Below, one piece after another: positions 10,341 to 20,437 of a stretch of 64,000 bases of DNA. This stretch comes from Salvia splendens (lineage: Eukaryota > Streptophyta > Magnoliopsida > Lamiales > Lamiaceae). The number at the start of each line of letters is the position of its first letter. Within the stretch, counting starts at the first letter, position 1. Location: the NCBI RefSeq assembly GCF_004379255.2, contig NC_056040.1, forward strand, positions 3,638,257 through 3,702,256, written 5' to 3'. The notes under the pieces were generated by a model, which had not been told where the DNA came from, did not search any database, and saw nothing but the letters and a program-made list of their open reading frames with translations. The translations under genes were made by a program, and so were the position numbers.

Positions 10341-10361
10341 CTGGCGCCGTCTGTGGGAAAC
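10341..10361 (+). other. Primer-binding site
   Basis: CTGGCGCCGTCTGTGGGAAA follows the 5' LTR directly. The TGGCGCC start is the usual tRNA-complementary priming site of plant Tat/Athila elements. I cannot assign the tRNA with certainty. Confidence 0.8.
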
Positions 10362-10425
10362 AGAGAACCAAATCTGTGATAAAGCGAATTTTTGACCCTT
10401 TTTCCACCACAAAAAAAAAAAAAAA

Positions 10426-12432
10426 ATGCATGCCAGATCACATAACTCCCGTGCCTCCGTCCGTGATGACCATGAGGAAGCTAATCCAGCAGCCCATAGG
10501 CCTGGAAAGCAGCCTCGTGAGAAGTCTGTCTCCAGTTCTCACGGTGAAGGAACAAGCCGCTCAAAAGGTCCACACACCGAGTCTTCCCAGCAGCCTGATT
10601 TGAATGAGGCTGTCAAGCTGTTCTTGGCTGAGAAGCAGGAGGAGTTCTTAGCTTTCCTGCAAAAGAGCCAACAGCCGAAGACGAAAACGGTAGATTCTCC
10701 TTCCTCATCCAGACATGAAAGTCACTACCGCAGTAGTGCCGTGTCCTCCAGGAAGAAGAATCCTCAACCCCGACATGTTCCTGTTTCTCCTCGGCACCGG
10801 AATCACAGGAGAACTCCTTCTCCTCCGTACCGAAGAGATGTCGGGTTCGCCATGTACGGAGCATTAAAGACTCCGTTCTCGGACGATATCATCCGAACTC
10901 CTTTGCCGCGGAACTACCGGACACCGTCAATGACTTATGACGGGCTAGTGGATCCTCATGACTTCTTGGGATGCTATCAATATAATATGGCGAACCAGGG
11001 TCTCAATGAGGTCCATATGTGCAAGCTGTTCCCCGAGCTGCTCATCGGGAACGCCAGAAGGTGGTTCGACAGCCTTCCTCAAGACAGCATTCGATCCTAC
11101 CGAGATCTAATGGATGCTTTCCATAGGAGGTTCTTTCAGAAAGCGGAAGCCCGAATTACCTCGGCTCAGCTGCTTTCTATACGTCAAGGTCGCGACGAAA
11201 AGATCAGCGACTTCCTGACGAGATTCCATAAGGAATGCCTACAAGTAGATAATCTCAATGATCTACTTGTCATTTCGGCATTCCAAAATGGAATCCTGCC
11301 CGGAGCTCTCTACAGAAAGCTCGTGGAGTGCGGCCCGCAAACAGCTCAAGAAATGTGGGACATTGCGGACCAGTTTTCCCGTGCGGATGAGGCAGACCGT
11401 CGAAAACGGTCTTTAGACAGCTCATCCCAAGAAGAGAAAAAGAAGCCCGATCAAAGCGGCCAGGTGCTTCCTCGCCGAACTCCTTTTGAAAGAATTCAAA
11501 GGGCACCGGTACAAGGCAGATTGGGGCCACGGCTCAATCCTGAGAAGCCGCCCGCTCAGTTCGTACCATTAAACAAGTCAAGAACGGAAATTTTCGAACT
11601 ACATTCCGATATGTTCGAAAAACCCAAGCGGATGACGAAATCAGCCGCGCGGCGACCTCAGGATCAATATTGCTCCTTCCATCAAGCCCACGGTCATGAT
11701 ACCGAGGAGTGCCGAAATTTGGCTGCAGGTATTGATATTCTTGTGAAAACAGGAACGTTAAAAAAATACCAAAGCAAGCAGCCGAAAAAGAACAAAAAGC
11801 AGAGAGGTGCGAACTGCAATCCTCAGGATCCGAAAAGGCATGAAGATCCCGAAGACGACGACGAGCCGCAATATGATGGAGTAATCCAGACTATTGATGC
11901 TCTCCCTGCCGGGAAGACTAAGTCGTCCCTAAAAGCAGAACGCAGAGGTTCCAATCAAGAGGAGCCGACACATAAAAGGCTGAAGAAAGACGAAGTGATT
12001 ACATTTTCAGATGCCGATCCCGTCCCAGCCATCTCTCCTCACCAAGACGCTATTGTCATTCAAGCCGGAGTGGCAAACAAACTGATCCACAGAGTATTTG
12101 TGGATACAGGAGCGTCAGTCAGCGTTCTTTTTAAAGAATGTTTTGATAAAATGGAAGTGGATCCAGCTCGGCTCAGTCCGGCTCCACTTCCTCTGAAAAG
12201 TTTCGCCCAGGAGGACACCCGCCCTGAAGGTATTATCAGCCTTCCGATCACGGTGGGAAAAGCGCCTACAAGCTCCAATACGATGATCGAGTTCTTTGTG
12301 GTAAAAGCTCGGTCCCCGTACAACATCATCCTGGGGAGAGACTGGCTCAACACAGTTCGGGCCGTTTGCTCTACTTATCACCTCACCATCAAGATCCCCA
12401 CTAAAGGTGGGATAGCGGTCATCCGAGGGTGA
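10426..12432 (+). CDS. Retrotransposon Gag-protease polyprotein
   Basis: A 668-residue frame starting MHARSHNSRAS after a run of A. A basic, Ser/Pro-rich N-terminus (residues 1-135) precedes the retrotransposon Gag domain (about 170-310, with the WFDSLP and FLTRFHKECL motifs). A zinc-knuckle variant C-X2-H-X4-H-X4-C lies at about 416-430 (CSFHQAHGHDTEEC). A retropepsin-like aspartic protease follows, with the catalytic D560 in FVDTGASVSVLF and the ILGRDWL motif near the end. Gag packages the element RNA and the protease matures the polyproteins. The frame ends in TGA at 12430; pol begins 109 bp later in another frame, so pol needs a separate expression step (internal initiation, splicing or recoding). 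No internal lesions are seen, consistent with a young copy. Confidence 0.93.
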   Translation: MHARSHNSRASVRDDHEEANPAAHRPGKQPREKSVSSSHGEGTSRSKGPHTESSQQPDLNEAVKLFLAEKQEEFLAFLQKSQQPKTKTVDSPSSSRHESHYRSSAVSSRKKNPQPRHVPVSPRHRNHRRTPSPPYRRDVGFAMYGALKTPFSDDIIRTPLPRNYRTPSMTYDGLVDPHDFLGCYQYNMANQGLNEVHMCKLFPELLIGNARRWFDSLPQDSIRSYRDLMDAFHRRFFQKAEARITSAQLLSIRQGRDEKISDFLTRFHKECLQVDNLNDLLVISAFQNGILPGALYRKLVECGPQTAQEMWDIADQFSRADEADRRKRSLDSSSQEEKKKPDQSGQVLPRRTPFERIQRAPVQGRLGPRLNPEKPPAQFVPLNKSRTEIFELHSDMFEKPKRMTKSAARRPQDQYCSFHQAHGHDTEECRNLAAGIDILVKTGTLKKYQSKQPKKNKKQRGANCNPQDPKRHEDPEDDDEPQYDGVIQTIDALPAGKTKSSLKAERRGSNQEEPTHKRLKKDEVITFSDADPVPAISPHQDAIVIQAGVANKLIHRVFVDTGASVSVLFKECFDKMEVDPARLSPAPLPLKSFAQEDTRPEGIISLPITVGKAPTSSNTMIEFFVVKARSPYNIILGRDWLNTVRAVCSTYHLTIKIPTKGGIAVIRG

Positions 12433-12541
12433 TCAAAAGAGAGCAAAAGAATGTCTGCAGATTGCGCTTAAAAGTGCCGAGCAATCAGTTCGGCACCATC
12501 AAGCATAGCAATCACAGCAACCGGAGTCAGAGGCAAGCGAG
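12433..12541 (+). other. Gag-pol spacer
   Basis: 109 bp between the gag stop and the pol ATG, with a change of frame (pol is +1 relative to gag). In related Ogre elements an intron lies here. I see no strong GT...AG pair that would restore a single frame, so how pol is expressed is open. Confidence 0.55.
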
Positions 12542-15500
12542 ATGACCGAAGTCACTTCAGAGCCGAACTCAATGACCGTTCGGTTATACGAAGACGATCC
12601 ATCCAGAACGGTCAAGATCGGCTTCGCAGGAACGCCTCTACTCCGAGAAAAGACCATTCAGCTCCTCAAGGAGTACAAAGATGTCTTTGCATGGTCTTCG
12701 TTGGACATGACCGGAGTGCCCCCCGAGGTAATCACTCATCGGTTAAATATTGATCCTTCAATCCGGCCAGTAAAACAGAAGCAAAGACTCTTTGCGGCAG
12801 AAAGAAGCCAAGTCATCCATGACGAAGTCCGCCAATTACTAAAAGCGGATGTACTATTCGAGGTGAAATATCCTTCTTGGGTGGCCAATCCTGTGATGAT
12901 CAAGAAAAAAGAAGGAGGATGGCGGATGTGCATAGATTTTACCGATCTAAACAAGCACTGTCCTAAAGATTGCTATCCCCTTCCGAATATAGATAAAAAA
13001 GTAGAAGCTTTGATCGGCTTCGAAATTTTCTGTTTTCTTGATTTATACAAAGGATATCACCAAGTGTTGATGGATGAGAGTGACGCTCCGAAAACAGCTT
13101 TCATTACCGATTTCGGCATTTTCGCTTATAAAAAGATGCCATTCGGTTTAAAGAATGCCGGAGCCACTTATCAAAGGATGGTAGACAAGCTTTTTCGGCA
13201 CCTAATCGGAAAACAGGTTGAAGTGTATGTAGACGACATAGTTGTCAAAAGCAAAAGCACTTCGGAGTACGAAGACAACCTCAAATCCACTCTCGACGTG
13301 CTCCGAAAAGCCAACCTCAAACTCAACCCCCAAAAATGTACCTTTTTGGTAGATTCGGGAAAATTTCTGGGTTGTTGGGTTTCAAAGGACGGACTCAAGG
13401 CAAACCCTTCAAAAGTTCAAGTTATTCAGAACATGGCGATGCCGAAGTCCATACACGATGTGCAAAGACTAACTGGATGTCTAGCCGCATTGAATAGATT
13501 CCTTTCCCAAGCAGCCGAAAAGCAACTGCCGTTCTTCAAAGTGTTAAAAAAGGCACCAAAGTTTGAGTGGGGAGCCGAGCAGAAAAAGGCTTTTGACGAG
13601 CTCAAAAGTTATTTAGCCGAGCTTCCAATTCTCTCTGCTCCAACAGATGCCGAAGTGATTTTCTTATACTTAGCGGCATCCGATCAAACCATTAGTGCGG
13701 TGCTTGTACGAGAAGAAGGCCTAAAGCAGTTTCCCATCTACTTTACAAGCCGAGCATTAAGAGGTCCAGAAACAAGGTATCAACCTCTGGAAAAAATTGC
13801 TCTGGCATTAGTAAATGCAGCAAGGAGACTGCGGCCATACTTCTATGCTCACAAGGTATGCGTCTTAACCGATCTGCCTCTTCGGCAAGTTTTGACCAAG
13901 CCAGAAGCATCAGGCAGAATCGCCAAATGGGCCATAGAGCTGGGAGAACACTCAATCGAGTACCTACCTCGGAAAGCCATCAAGGGACAAGCCTTGGCAG
14001 ATTTTCTTGCAGAGGCCAAGTTCGATCAAGCAATCCCTGTCATTGCCGAACAGAAAAATTCTGCCAATGCCGAACTAGCACAGCCCTTGGAATCCGAAGA
14101 AGAGCCGCCGGACTGCTGGAGCGGATTCGTAGATGGAGCTTCGAATAAAACGGGAAGTGGAGCTGGTATTCTGCTTATCGCTCCCGATGGACACGAGGTA
14201 ACCTATTCACTTCGGTTCTCATTCCCAACCACTAATAACGAAGCCGAATACGAAGCCCTCCTTGCCGGACTCCAGCTAGCGCAAAGTCTATGTATCAAGT
14301 CTCTCAAAATCCATTGTGATTCACAAATCATAGTGAATCACATGTTGGGTACAAGTGAAGCCCGTGATGAGAGGATGAGGAAATATTTAGACAAAGCGCA
14401 AAGCATTAGCCGAAGTTTCTCTTATTTTCGGATAGTCCGCATTCCCAGAGCAGGAAACAGCCGAGCAGATACTTTAAGTAAGTTAGCCGCATGTCCAAGC
14501 TCAAAGGTGGAGGAATTGATGCATCGAAGCATTGACGAAGCTGAGGTACATTCAGTAACCAGCTCGCCGAACTGGATGACGCCGATCTTACAGTATCTAG
14601 ATCAAGGACAATTGCCCGAGGATAAGAGAGAAGCTCGGAAGATCACGTGCCGAGCACTTCGGTACGAACTTCATGAAGGAGTCCTCTTTAGAAAGTCTTA
14701 CCTCCAGCCGTTATTGCGGTGCGTAGGACCAGAAGAGACGGACTACATCCTCAGAGAAGTTCATGAAGGATCGTGCGGTAGCCACATCGGAGCTAGAGCT
14801 TTAGCTAAAAAAGTTCTAAGATGGGGATATTATTGGCCAACCTTGGTACAAGAAGCAGTGCAGCTCGTCAAGACATGCCCGAAGTGCCAAATCCATGCAA
14901 ATATCCCAAGGATGCCGCAGACCGATCTATCCACTATGCAAAGCCCTTGGCCTTTTATGCAATGGGGTATAGACATAGTAGGACCACTACCACAAGCTCC
15001 TCGGCAAATGAAATTCCTTATCGTTGCCGTGGACTACTTTACGAAGTGGGTGGAAGCTGAACCATTAGCTACGATAACGAGCTCGAAGGCATTGGATTTC
15101 GTCTGGAAGAACATAGTGTGCCGATTCGGCATACCCCACATCCTCATCTCGGATAACGGGACTCAGTTCACCGACAAGACGTTCAAGAATTGGTGCCAAG
15201 AGCTGAATATTCAACAACGGTTCACTTCGGTCTCTCATCCACAAGCAAACGGACAAACGGAGGTAACAAATCGTATCCTGGTGAAAGGGTTAAAAGCTCG
15301 GTTAGAACAAGCCAAAGGACAATGGGTAGAAAATCTCCCTCAAGTCCTATGGTCCTACCGAACTACACCCACAACCTCCAACGGTGAAACTCCGTACAGT
15401 CTTGTGTACGGCACTGAAGCCGTGATTCCGGTGGAGATCGGCATACCCAGTCCCCGAACTCTAAATTTCTCGGCAGAAATGAATGACGACGGACTGAGAG

Positions 15501-15805
15501 CCGAGCTAGATCTTACCGAAGAAAGAAGAGAATTGGCATGCATAAAAGCAGCCAAGTACAAGGAGCAAGTAGCCCGGTATTACAACCAAAGGGTGAAGAA
15601 GCTGCAATTTCAAGTGGGAGATCTCGTCTTGAGAAACAACGAAGTAAGCCGAGCAGAAAAGCTGGGCAAGCTCGAACCCACATGGGAAGGTCCGTATCGG
15701 GTGTCAGAAGTCCTCGGCAAAGGGTCTTACAAATTGGCTCACATGTCAGGAGAACAGGTACCCCGAACATGGCACATTTCCAACCTCAAAAAGTTCCATT
15801 TGTAA
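12542..15805 (+). CDS. Retrotransposon Pol: reverse transcriptase, two RNase H, integrase
   Basis: A 1,087-residue intact frame. Reverse transcriptase occupies about residues 70-290, with the catalytic YVDD at 229-232 and the MPFGLKNAGATYQRMVD motif. The RT-linked RNase H follows (about 350-460; FLYLAASD, YFTSRALRG). A second, plant-type RNase H is at about 525-655, with D531 in GFVDGASNK, E in NNEAEYEALLAGL and D in HCDSQ. The integrase has an HHCC zinc module (HEGSCGSH ... CPKCQ) and a DD35E core with D811 (DIVGPLP), D871 (SDNGTQF) and E907 (NGQTEV). It ends in a GPYRV-type C-terminal module with no chromodomain. The dual RNase H is characteristic of the Tat clade (Retand, Ogre and relatives). 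All catalytic residues are present. Confidence 0.95.
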   Translation: MTEVTSEPNSMTVRLYEDDPSRTVKIGFAGTPLLREKTIQLLKEYKDVFAWSSLDMTGVPPEVITHRLNIDPSIRPVKQKQRLFAAERSQVIHDEVRQLLKADVLFEVKYPSWVANPVMIKKKEGGWRMCIDFTDLNKHCPKDCYPLPNIDKKVEALIGFEIFCFLDLYKGYHQVLMDESDAPKTAFITDFGIFAYKKMPFGLKNAGATYQRMVDKLFRHLIGKQVEVYVDDIVVKSKSTSEYEDNLKSTLDVLRKANLKLNPQKCTFLVDSGKFLGCWVSKDGLKANPSKVQVIQNMAMPKSIHDVQRLTGCLAALNRFLSQAAEKQLPFFKVLKKAPKFEWGAEQKKAFDELKSYLAELPILSAPTDAEVIFLYLAASDQTISAVLVREEGLKQFPIYFTSRALRGPETRYQPLEKIALALVNAARRLRPYFYAHKVCVLTDLPLRQVLTKPEASGRIAKWAIELGEHSIEYLPRKAIKGQALADFLAEAKFDQAIPVIAEQKNSANAELAQPLESEEEPPDCWSGFVDGASNKTGSGAGILLIAPDGHEVTYSLRFSFPTTNNEAEYEALLAGLQLAQSLCIKSLKIHCDSQIIVNHMLGTSEARDERMRKYLDKAQSISRSFSYFRIVRIPRAGNSRADTLSKLAACPSSKVEELMHRSIDEAEVHSVTSSPNWMTPILQYLDQGQLPEDKREARKITCRALRYELHEGVLFRKSYLQPLLRCVGPEETDYILREVHEGSCGSHIGARALAKKVLRWGYYWPTLVQEAVQLVKTCPKCQIHANIPRMPQTDLSTMQSPWPFMQWGIDIVGPLPQAPRQMKFLIVAVDYFTKWVEAEPLATITSSKALDFVWKNIVCRFGIPHILISDNGTQFTDKTFKNWCQELNIQQRFTSVSHPQANGQTEVTNRILVKGLKARLEQAKGQWVENLPQVLWSYRTTPTTSNGETPYSLVYGTEAVIPVEIGIPSPRTLNFSAEMNDDGLRAELDLTEERRELACIKAAKYKEQVARYYNQRVKKLQFQVGDLVLRNNEVSRAEKLGKLEPTWEGPYRVSEVLGKGSYKLAHMSGEQVPRTWHISNLKKFHL

Positions 15806-15971
15806 GAGACAGTCCGGTCAGTCAGTCTTGAGTCCTGTTCGGTCAATGTGCTTTCTTTGGTTTGCTTGGTCTTTGTTTTGTCTATGTGCGTTGTGTCTGT
15901 CTATGTGCGTGTCGTCTCTTACAAATGTTACTGAGGTATCTTGTTCTTCAAAGGCTGATCCCCTTTTTAGA

Positions 15972-16530
15972 ACATATATAAGCTAACGATTGTGAGTCAA
16001 AGCTTCTACAGAAGATACAAGACCACAATTCAGCTTAAACAAGCAGTTCGTCTGAAACGAGCTGCAACAAGCCAACGATTGTGAGTCAAAGCTTCTAAAG
16101 AGGATACAAGACCACAATTCAGCTTAAACAAGCAGTTCGTCTGAAACGAGCTGCAATAAGCCAACGATTGTGAAGTCCAAGCTTCTAAAGAGGATACAAG
16201 ACCGCAATTCAGCTTAAGAATCAAGCACTTCGTCTGAAACGAACTGCAACGAAAGTCCGACTCTCGCGATAAAACTTGCCTGAATTAGGACAAGGGAAAG
16301 TCCGATCCACGCGATAAAACTCGCCGAATTAGGACAAGGGAAAGTCCGATCCCCAAATTAGGACAACGGAAAGTCCGATCCGAGCGATAAAACTCGCCAA
16401 ATTAGGACACAAGCTTAGTCCGGTCAAAGATGTTTATTTCATCAGACCAAAGACGAGTCCGGTCAAAGATGTTTATTTCATCAGACCAAAGACGAGTCCG
16501 GTCAAAGAAGAGTTCACTTCATAAGACCGA
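15972..16530 (+). repeat. Tandem repeats in the retrotransposon 3' region
   Basis: Three successive short arrays. The first has three units of about 90 bp built on CAACGATTGTGAGTCAAAGC (about 15972-16250). The second has about four units containing GGAAAGTCCGATCCACGCGA (about 16252-16410). The third has three units of AGTCCGGTCAAAGATG type, about 38 bp each (about 16418-16530). Tandem repeats between pol and the 3' LTR are common in Tat elements. Confidence 0.8.
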
Positions 16531-16590
16531 GGACAAACATCAACTTACCCCGTACCTTTATCCAGAATACCGAAGTAATTCACTTCGCTT

Positions 16591-16604
16591 TCCGGGGGGG
16601 GTAG
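16591..16604 (+). other. Polypurine tract
   Basis: TCCGGGGGGGGTAG directly precedes the 3' LTR start TGATGG. The G-run is the probable plus-strand priming site. Confidence 0.75.
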
Positions 16605-17325
16605 TGATGGAGTACGTACTAAACAAGCCCAACAGCAGTAAAGCCCATCAGCCTAAAGCCCAAGAAAGAGTATCAGTCCGGCATGACTAAAGAGTTCAGT
16701 TCGGCACAACCAAAGAGTTCGGCCCCAGCCTACAGCTCGGTAAAAGCCAACCAATCAAACTCTGCTCTCAGGTCGGCATCAAGTTCTACTCTCAGATCGG
16801 CAAAAGCTACTCGGCAATAATTCAGCAGTTCGGTCTCAGTATTCGACCGAACTGGGAGATAGCGGACTCATGCATGACCTCCACGACATCCACGACATAA
16901 TTACTGATGATGTAAGCCACTGCCTAGTTAGTGGCCACGCAGGATCTCATGACCTCCACGACATCCACGACATAATTACTGATGATGTAAGCCACTGCCT
17001 AGTTAGTGGCCATGCAGGATCTCATGACCTCCATGACCTCCACGACTTAGGGTGGTGATGCAAGCCACAATCTCAGTTCAATATATAAATAGAACTTAGA
17101 TCTGACAGAAGAGGACGCTCACTCTTTCGTTCTCTAGAGACAGAATAGATTATATAGCAAGTGTGTATTGTAAGCTGTAATCCCAGATCAAGCAATACAA
17201 CTCTGCCCTCTTTTCTTCCCGTGGACGTAGATTTACTTCAGTAAATCGAACCACGTAAAATCATTGTGTCGTGATCTTTATTCTCTACCAGCATTTACAA
17301 ACATCAGAAATTCGCGGCTTCATCA
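16605..17325 (+). repeat. 3' LTR
   Basis: Same 721-bp sequence as the 5' LTR, with no difference found by eye. Its TATA box (about 17083-17093) points into the downstream PMEI-domain sequence. The last 62 bases (17264-17325) are in an open frame with that gene but contain no ATG. Confidence 0.93.
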
Positions 17326-18115
17326 ATCCTCAAGCCCTAACAATTCAAATTCAAAGAGCAGCCTTATCTCTCATGAAGAAGACGGAAACATATTATCATT
17401 CCGCCGAAGAAACAAGTTCCTAATCCTTTCACTACTCTTCCTAATCATCTTATTAACACTAACCTTATCCGCCTTAATCATCCACCTCATGCGCCTGCGC
17501 CATAACTATTCCTCCCCTCACGACCAGCCTCGCATCAATCAAGCGATGAGTGCATTTTGCTACGCCAATTCCGACGCTCCGGCGTGTTTTCGCGCCGTTC
17601 AGCCCCTCATCCGCCACAAATTAGTCTCAGATCCGAATCAAATCTTCGGTCTCTCTCTCCAAGCAGCAGCCGACGATCTCCAGCGCTTGATCGGTTCAAT
17701 TGCGTTCAGCAACTGCTCCGAATCGCTGCGCGATGCGCTAGACCAGATCCGGCGCCCTCTGGCCGCGATCGAGGCCGATCCGTTCGTGCAGACGAGGACC
17801 GACGAGCAGAGGGCGGAGATGATGAAGCGGATCGCGGCGGCGGAGGAGGATGTGGACACGTGTTTGGATGATTTGGGGAAGATTGGAGCGGCGGCGGAGC
17901 TGGTGAAGGTGAAGGTGTACTTGAACGGCGCCGGAGATTTTCTGATCGACTACGCGAGGGCGGTGCGGCGATTGCTGATTTTGGAGGCGTATAACGATGA
18001 TCGGTGGAGGACGATAATTATGAATGATTATGTCTTTTTGGGTGTGTTCCAGTGGGTTTTTGTTATTGGATTGTTTTGCGCTCTGTTTAGAATTAAGCCT
18101 CGCCCTAAATTTTGA
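17326..18115 (+). pseudogene. PMEI-domain membrane protein gene broken by retrotransposon insertion
   Basis: Plant invertase/pectin methylesterase inhibitor domain protein. The start codon and ten bases remain at 9610-9619, and the rest lies here after the insertion. Without the element and one copy of ATCCT, the frame is continuous for 264 codons, proving the original gene structure. A basic cytosolic tail is followed by a hydrophobic anchor (FLILSLLFLIILLTLTLSAL). The four conserved cysteines of the PMEI fold follow (FCYANSDAPACF; NCSES; DTCLDDL), then a second hydrophobic segment near the C-terminus (VFLGVFQWVFVIGLFCALF). PMEI proteins inhibit wall pectin methylesterases. No in-frame ATG exists in the LTR; the next in-frame ATG lies after the membrane anchor. 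The coding body has no other lesion, matching the youth of the insertion. Function is probably lost, though an LTR-driven, N-truncated product is possible. Confidence 0.88.
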
Positions 18116-18339
18116 TTGTAATTTTGAAATGTGTTATGCATTTCATTTTAGTATGAGAAGAATGTACTTCGATTTGATCTCTCTATTATTATTTGTTATT
18201 AAAGGTTAGGTATAATTTTATTACTTATTCAAGTGTTTTTTTTTCAAACAATAATTTTATTTTCATATTATTAAGATTATAGTGTATTTTAGTACTATCT
18301 TATCTAATAATTAAACATTACCTATATTATTACGCCTTA

Positions 18340-18637
18340 GCCATTTGAATTTGTATTTCTGAAAATGACTTTGAAATATGACTAGTATAAAATTAGGAAT
18401 GGGATCCCCAGCAAAATGTGGCCACTTGAATTTGTATTTCTAAAAATGACTTTGAAATATGACTAGTATAAAATTAGGGATGGGATCCCCGCAAAATGTC
18501 ACAGTAGGGGATGTTGTGCAGATCAAAACCATCCATTGCTGAAATAAATAAATAAAAAACAATACAAGTACGTAAAATAAATATAAGGTTTGGATCTACA
18601 CAACATCCCTGTGGCATTTTGTACAGCAGGGGATCCC
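18340..18637. mobile_element. MITE with GGGATCCCC ends and adjacent tandem duplication
   Basis: A unit of about 80 bp (CATTTGAATTTGTATTTCT ... GGGATCCCC) occurs twice (18340-18420 and 18421-18500). The second copy runs into a MITE-like structure from GGGATCCCCGCAAAATG (18482) to GCAGGGGATCCC (18637). Its subterminal parts are inverted copies (GGGATGTTGTGCAGATC against GATCTACACAACATCCC). Family not assigned. Confidence 0.6.
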
Positions 18638-20270
18638 AACCCATAAAATTGATGTATTTTCAACGTTAGTTGGGCCTAATTATTTTGAAATGTTTCCCAA
18701 CTCATTTCGTATTTAATATTTTATTCATCCATTAAAAATAATATTATTGGAGAAAAATTGATTTTAATATGAAGTTAGTAAATTATGAGAGAGAATTAGA
18801 TAAAATGAATAAAATATAGTACTAATAAAATGGAGTATGAGAGAGAAAAAAAGTGGATAAAATAAGAGAAAAGATAAATATGAGTAATAGTAATAATAAA
18901 AGAAATTTATTTGTAATATAAGACTAATCTTGATGGATAACGGAAATAAAAAGTTTGAAACATTGTTTTGTAGAAGAAGAGAGTATGAACTACTCTCTTC
19001 GTTCTATACAAGATGTCAAATTTTTCTTTTAGTTTTCTCACTTAATTACAAAACTAAGGGCCGAATCCATAATTACTTCAAAGTAAATGGTCTTTCCGTA
19101 AATATTAAAAGCTGCAACCTATATAAATGTAAAATTTATTCTTCGTTGTAGAAGTATTTAGTTAAGTTTCCCATTGGTTAATTATAGCTTGAACAAGTTA
19201 ATCATATTTCAAGCAAAGTAGGCTTGGTATGAGAGGAATGTACGTCTATTTTGTTTTATGAAATTTAAGAAAATCATGTTTAGTAGATTAAACGAAGATA
19301 AAATAGAATATGTGAGATTTATAGTAGCGCTTAACGCAATAAATCAAATATGAGAGGAATGTACACTTTTATATATACACACAATTAACATAAAAATAAT
19401 TGGATAAACTCAATTTGCAACAATTATGGATAACAGGGCCCAATTAAAAAAGGGGATAACTGTCTTAAAAGTTAATTTCACCATTTACCGGTTTTTCCCG
19501 CAACCTTTCAGTGTAGCATACAAAACATAAACTTATGCGGAGTGCGCCGTTTTCTCATTTCGGATTTTCCAGTGTGACTTGTCGCTTTAATCCTACTTGG
19601 TTGCTGAGTAACATAAAACCTTAATTTTTTTTATTTTAAATGCAATTTATACACAACTTCCCCCAAATTAACCCATTCACTCAATTTTACCTTCACCAAA
19701 ATCGGCCGACTCCTCTCAATCTCCCTCCCACTTCACTTCACTCCAATCACAAATACTCAGGCGGCGACGAGGATGAGGACGGCGTGATCGGTGACGGCGT
19801 GACCCAGAATCTCACATTTCAAAATTGTACCTAGAATCTCACATTTCAAAATCATATATGAGAATCATTTTTGCATCTCCAAACAATGGAGCTCGAATTT
19901 GGGACGGGAGAGTGAGAATTGTTAATCGAATCACTACTTACCTCGATATTGATTCAAATTTGAAGGAGTTGATATTGCCTACCAAGCTGAAACTCGAATT
20001 CACGATAAGAGAGTGATAATCACCAATTCAAGTTTACTTTGGAGATTTAATGAATTTAAGGTGTTCATTTATAAAACGACGTCGTTTTGTATGTATAAAA
20101 CGACGTAGTTTTATAAATTTCCGGCGTATTCCAAGTAAGAACTCAGACATGCCACGTCTGCGTTATTTCAGTCGGAAAATTCATGGGTCGGGTCGAAAGG
20201 AAAATTTGCACACTCCGAACAAATTTATGACTTTATAAGCTACACTAGAAGGTTGTGAGAAAAACCAGAA
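18638..20270. other. Intergenic, no certain gene
   Basis: AT-rich to about 19400. A partial Stowaway-like end (CTCTCTTCGTTCTATAC) is at about 18992. A 64-codon frame at 19640-19834 begins like a transit-type leader and has a short acidic stretch (GGDEDEDG), but nothing continues it; it may be a gene fragment. A palindromic AAAACGACGTCGTTTT lies at about 20078-20093, with a similar site just after it. Confidence 0.4.
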
Positions 20271-20317
20271 AATGACGAAAGTTCGTGACTTTTAAGGCAG
20301 TTATCTTAAAAAAAAAA

Positions 20318-20418
20318 GGGCCCCGAAACCCTATATAATTAAATATATAAATAATGGGTAAAAAAAGTTACATAAATACTCCTCTATAAATTGTCATCGC
20401 TCCACTGCCAAAACCCTA
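20318..20418 (+). promoter_or_regulatory. RPL4 core promoter with telo-boxes
   Basis: GGGCCC (20318) is followed by AAACCCTATATAATT (20326), a telo-box fused to a TATA-like element. A second AAACCCTAG lies at 20410 in the 5' leader. Telo-boxes (AAACCCTA) with GGGCC motifs are typical of plant ribosomal protein promoters. Confidence 0.7.
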
Positions 20419-20437
20419 GACCTCAAAGCTCGACGAA

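Larger units (their letters stand above)
9620..17325 (+). mobile_element. Complete Ty3/gypsy LTR retrotransposon, Tat lineage
   Basis: The 7,706-bp element has 721-bp LTRs at 9620-10340 and 16605-17325. It is flanked by a 5-bp duplication ATCCT (9615-9619 and 17326-17330). The order is LTR, primer-binding site, gag-protease (10426-12432), pol (12542-15805), tandem-repeat 3' region, polypurine tract and LTR. A second RNase H domain before the integrase is the hallmark of the plant Tat clade. The two LTRs look identical on reading, so the insertion is recent, and both frames are open. The insertion breaks a PMEI-domain gene just after its start codon. Confidence 0.95.

Noticed and set aside
17264..17325. 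N-terminal extension of the PMEI frame into the 3' LTR
   Set aside because: It begins with TTG, not ATG, and an in-frame TAG lies just upstream (17228-17230). It is LTR sequence, not a gene start.
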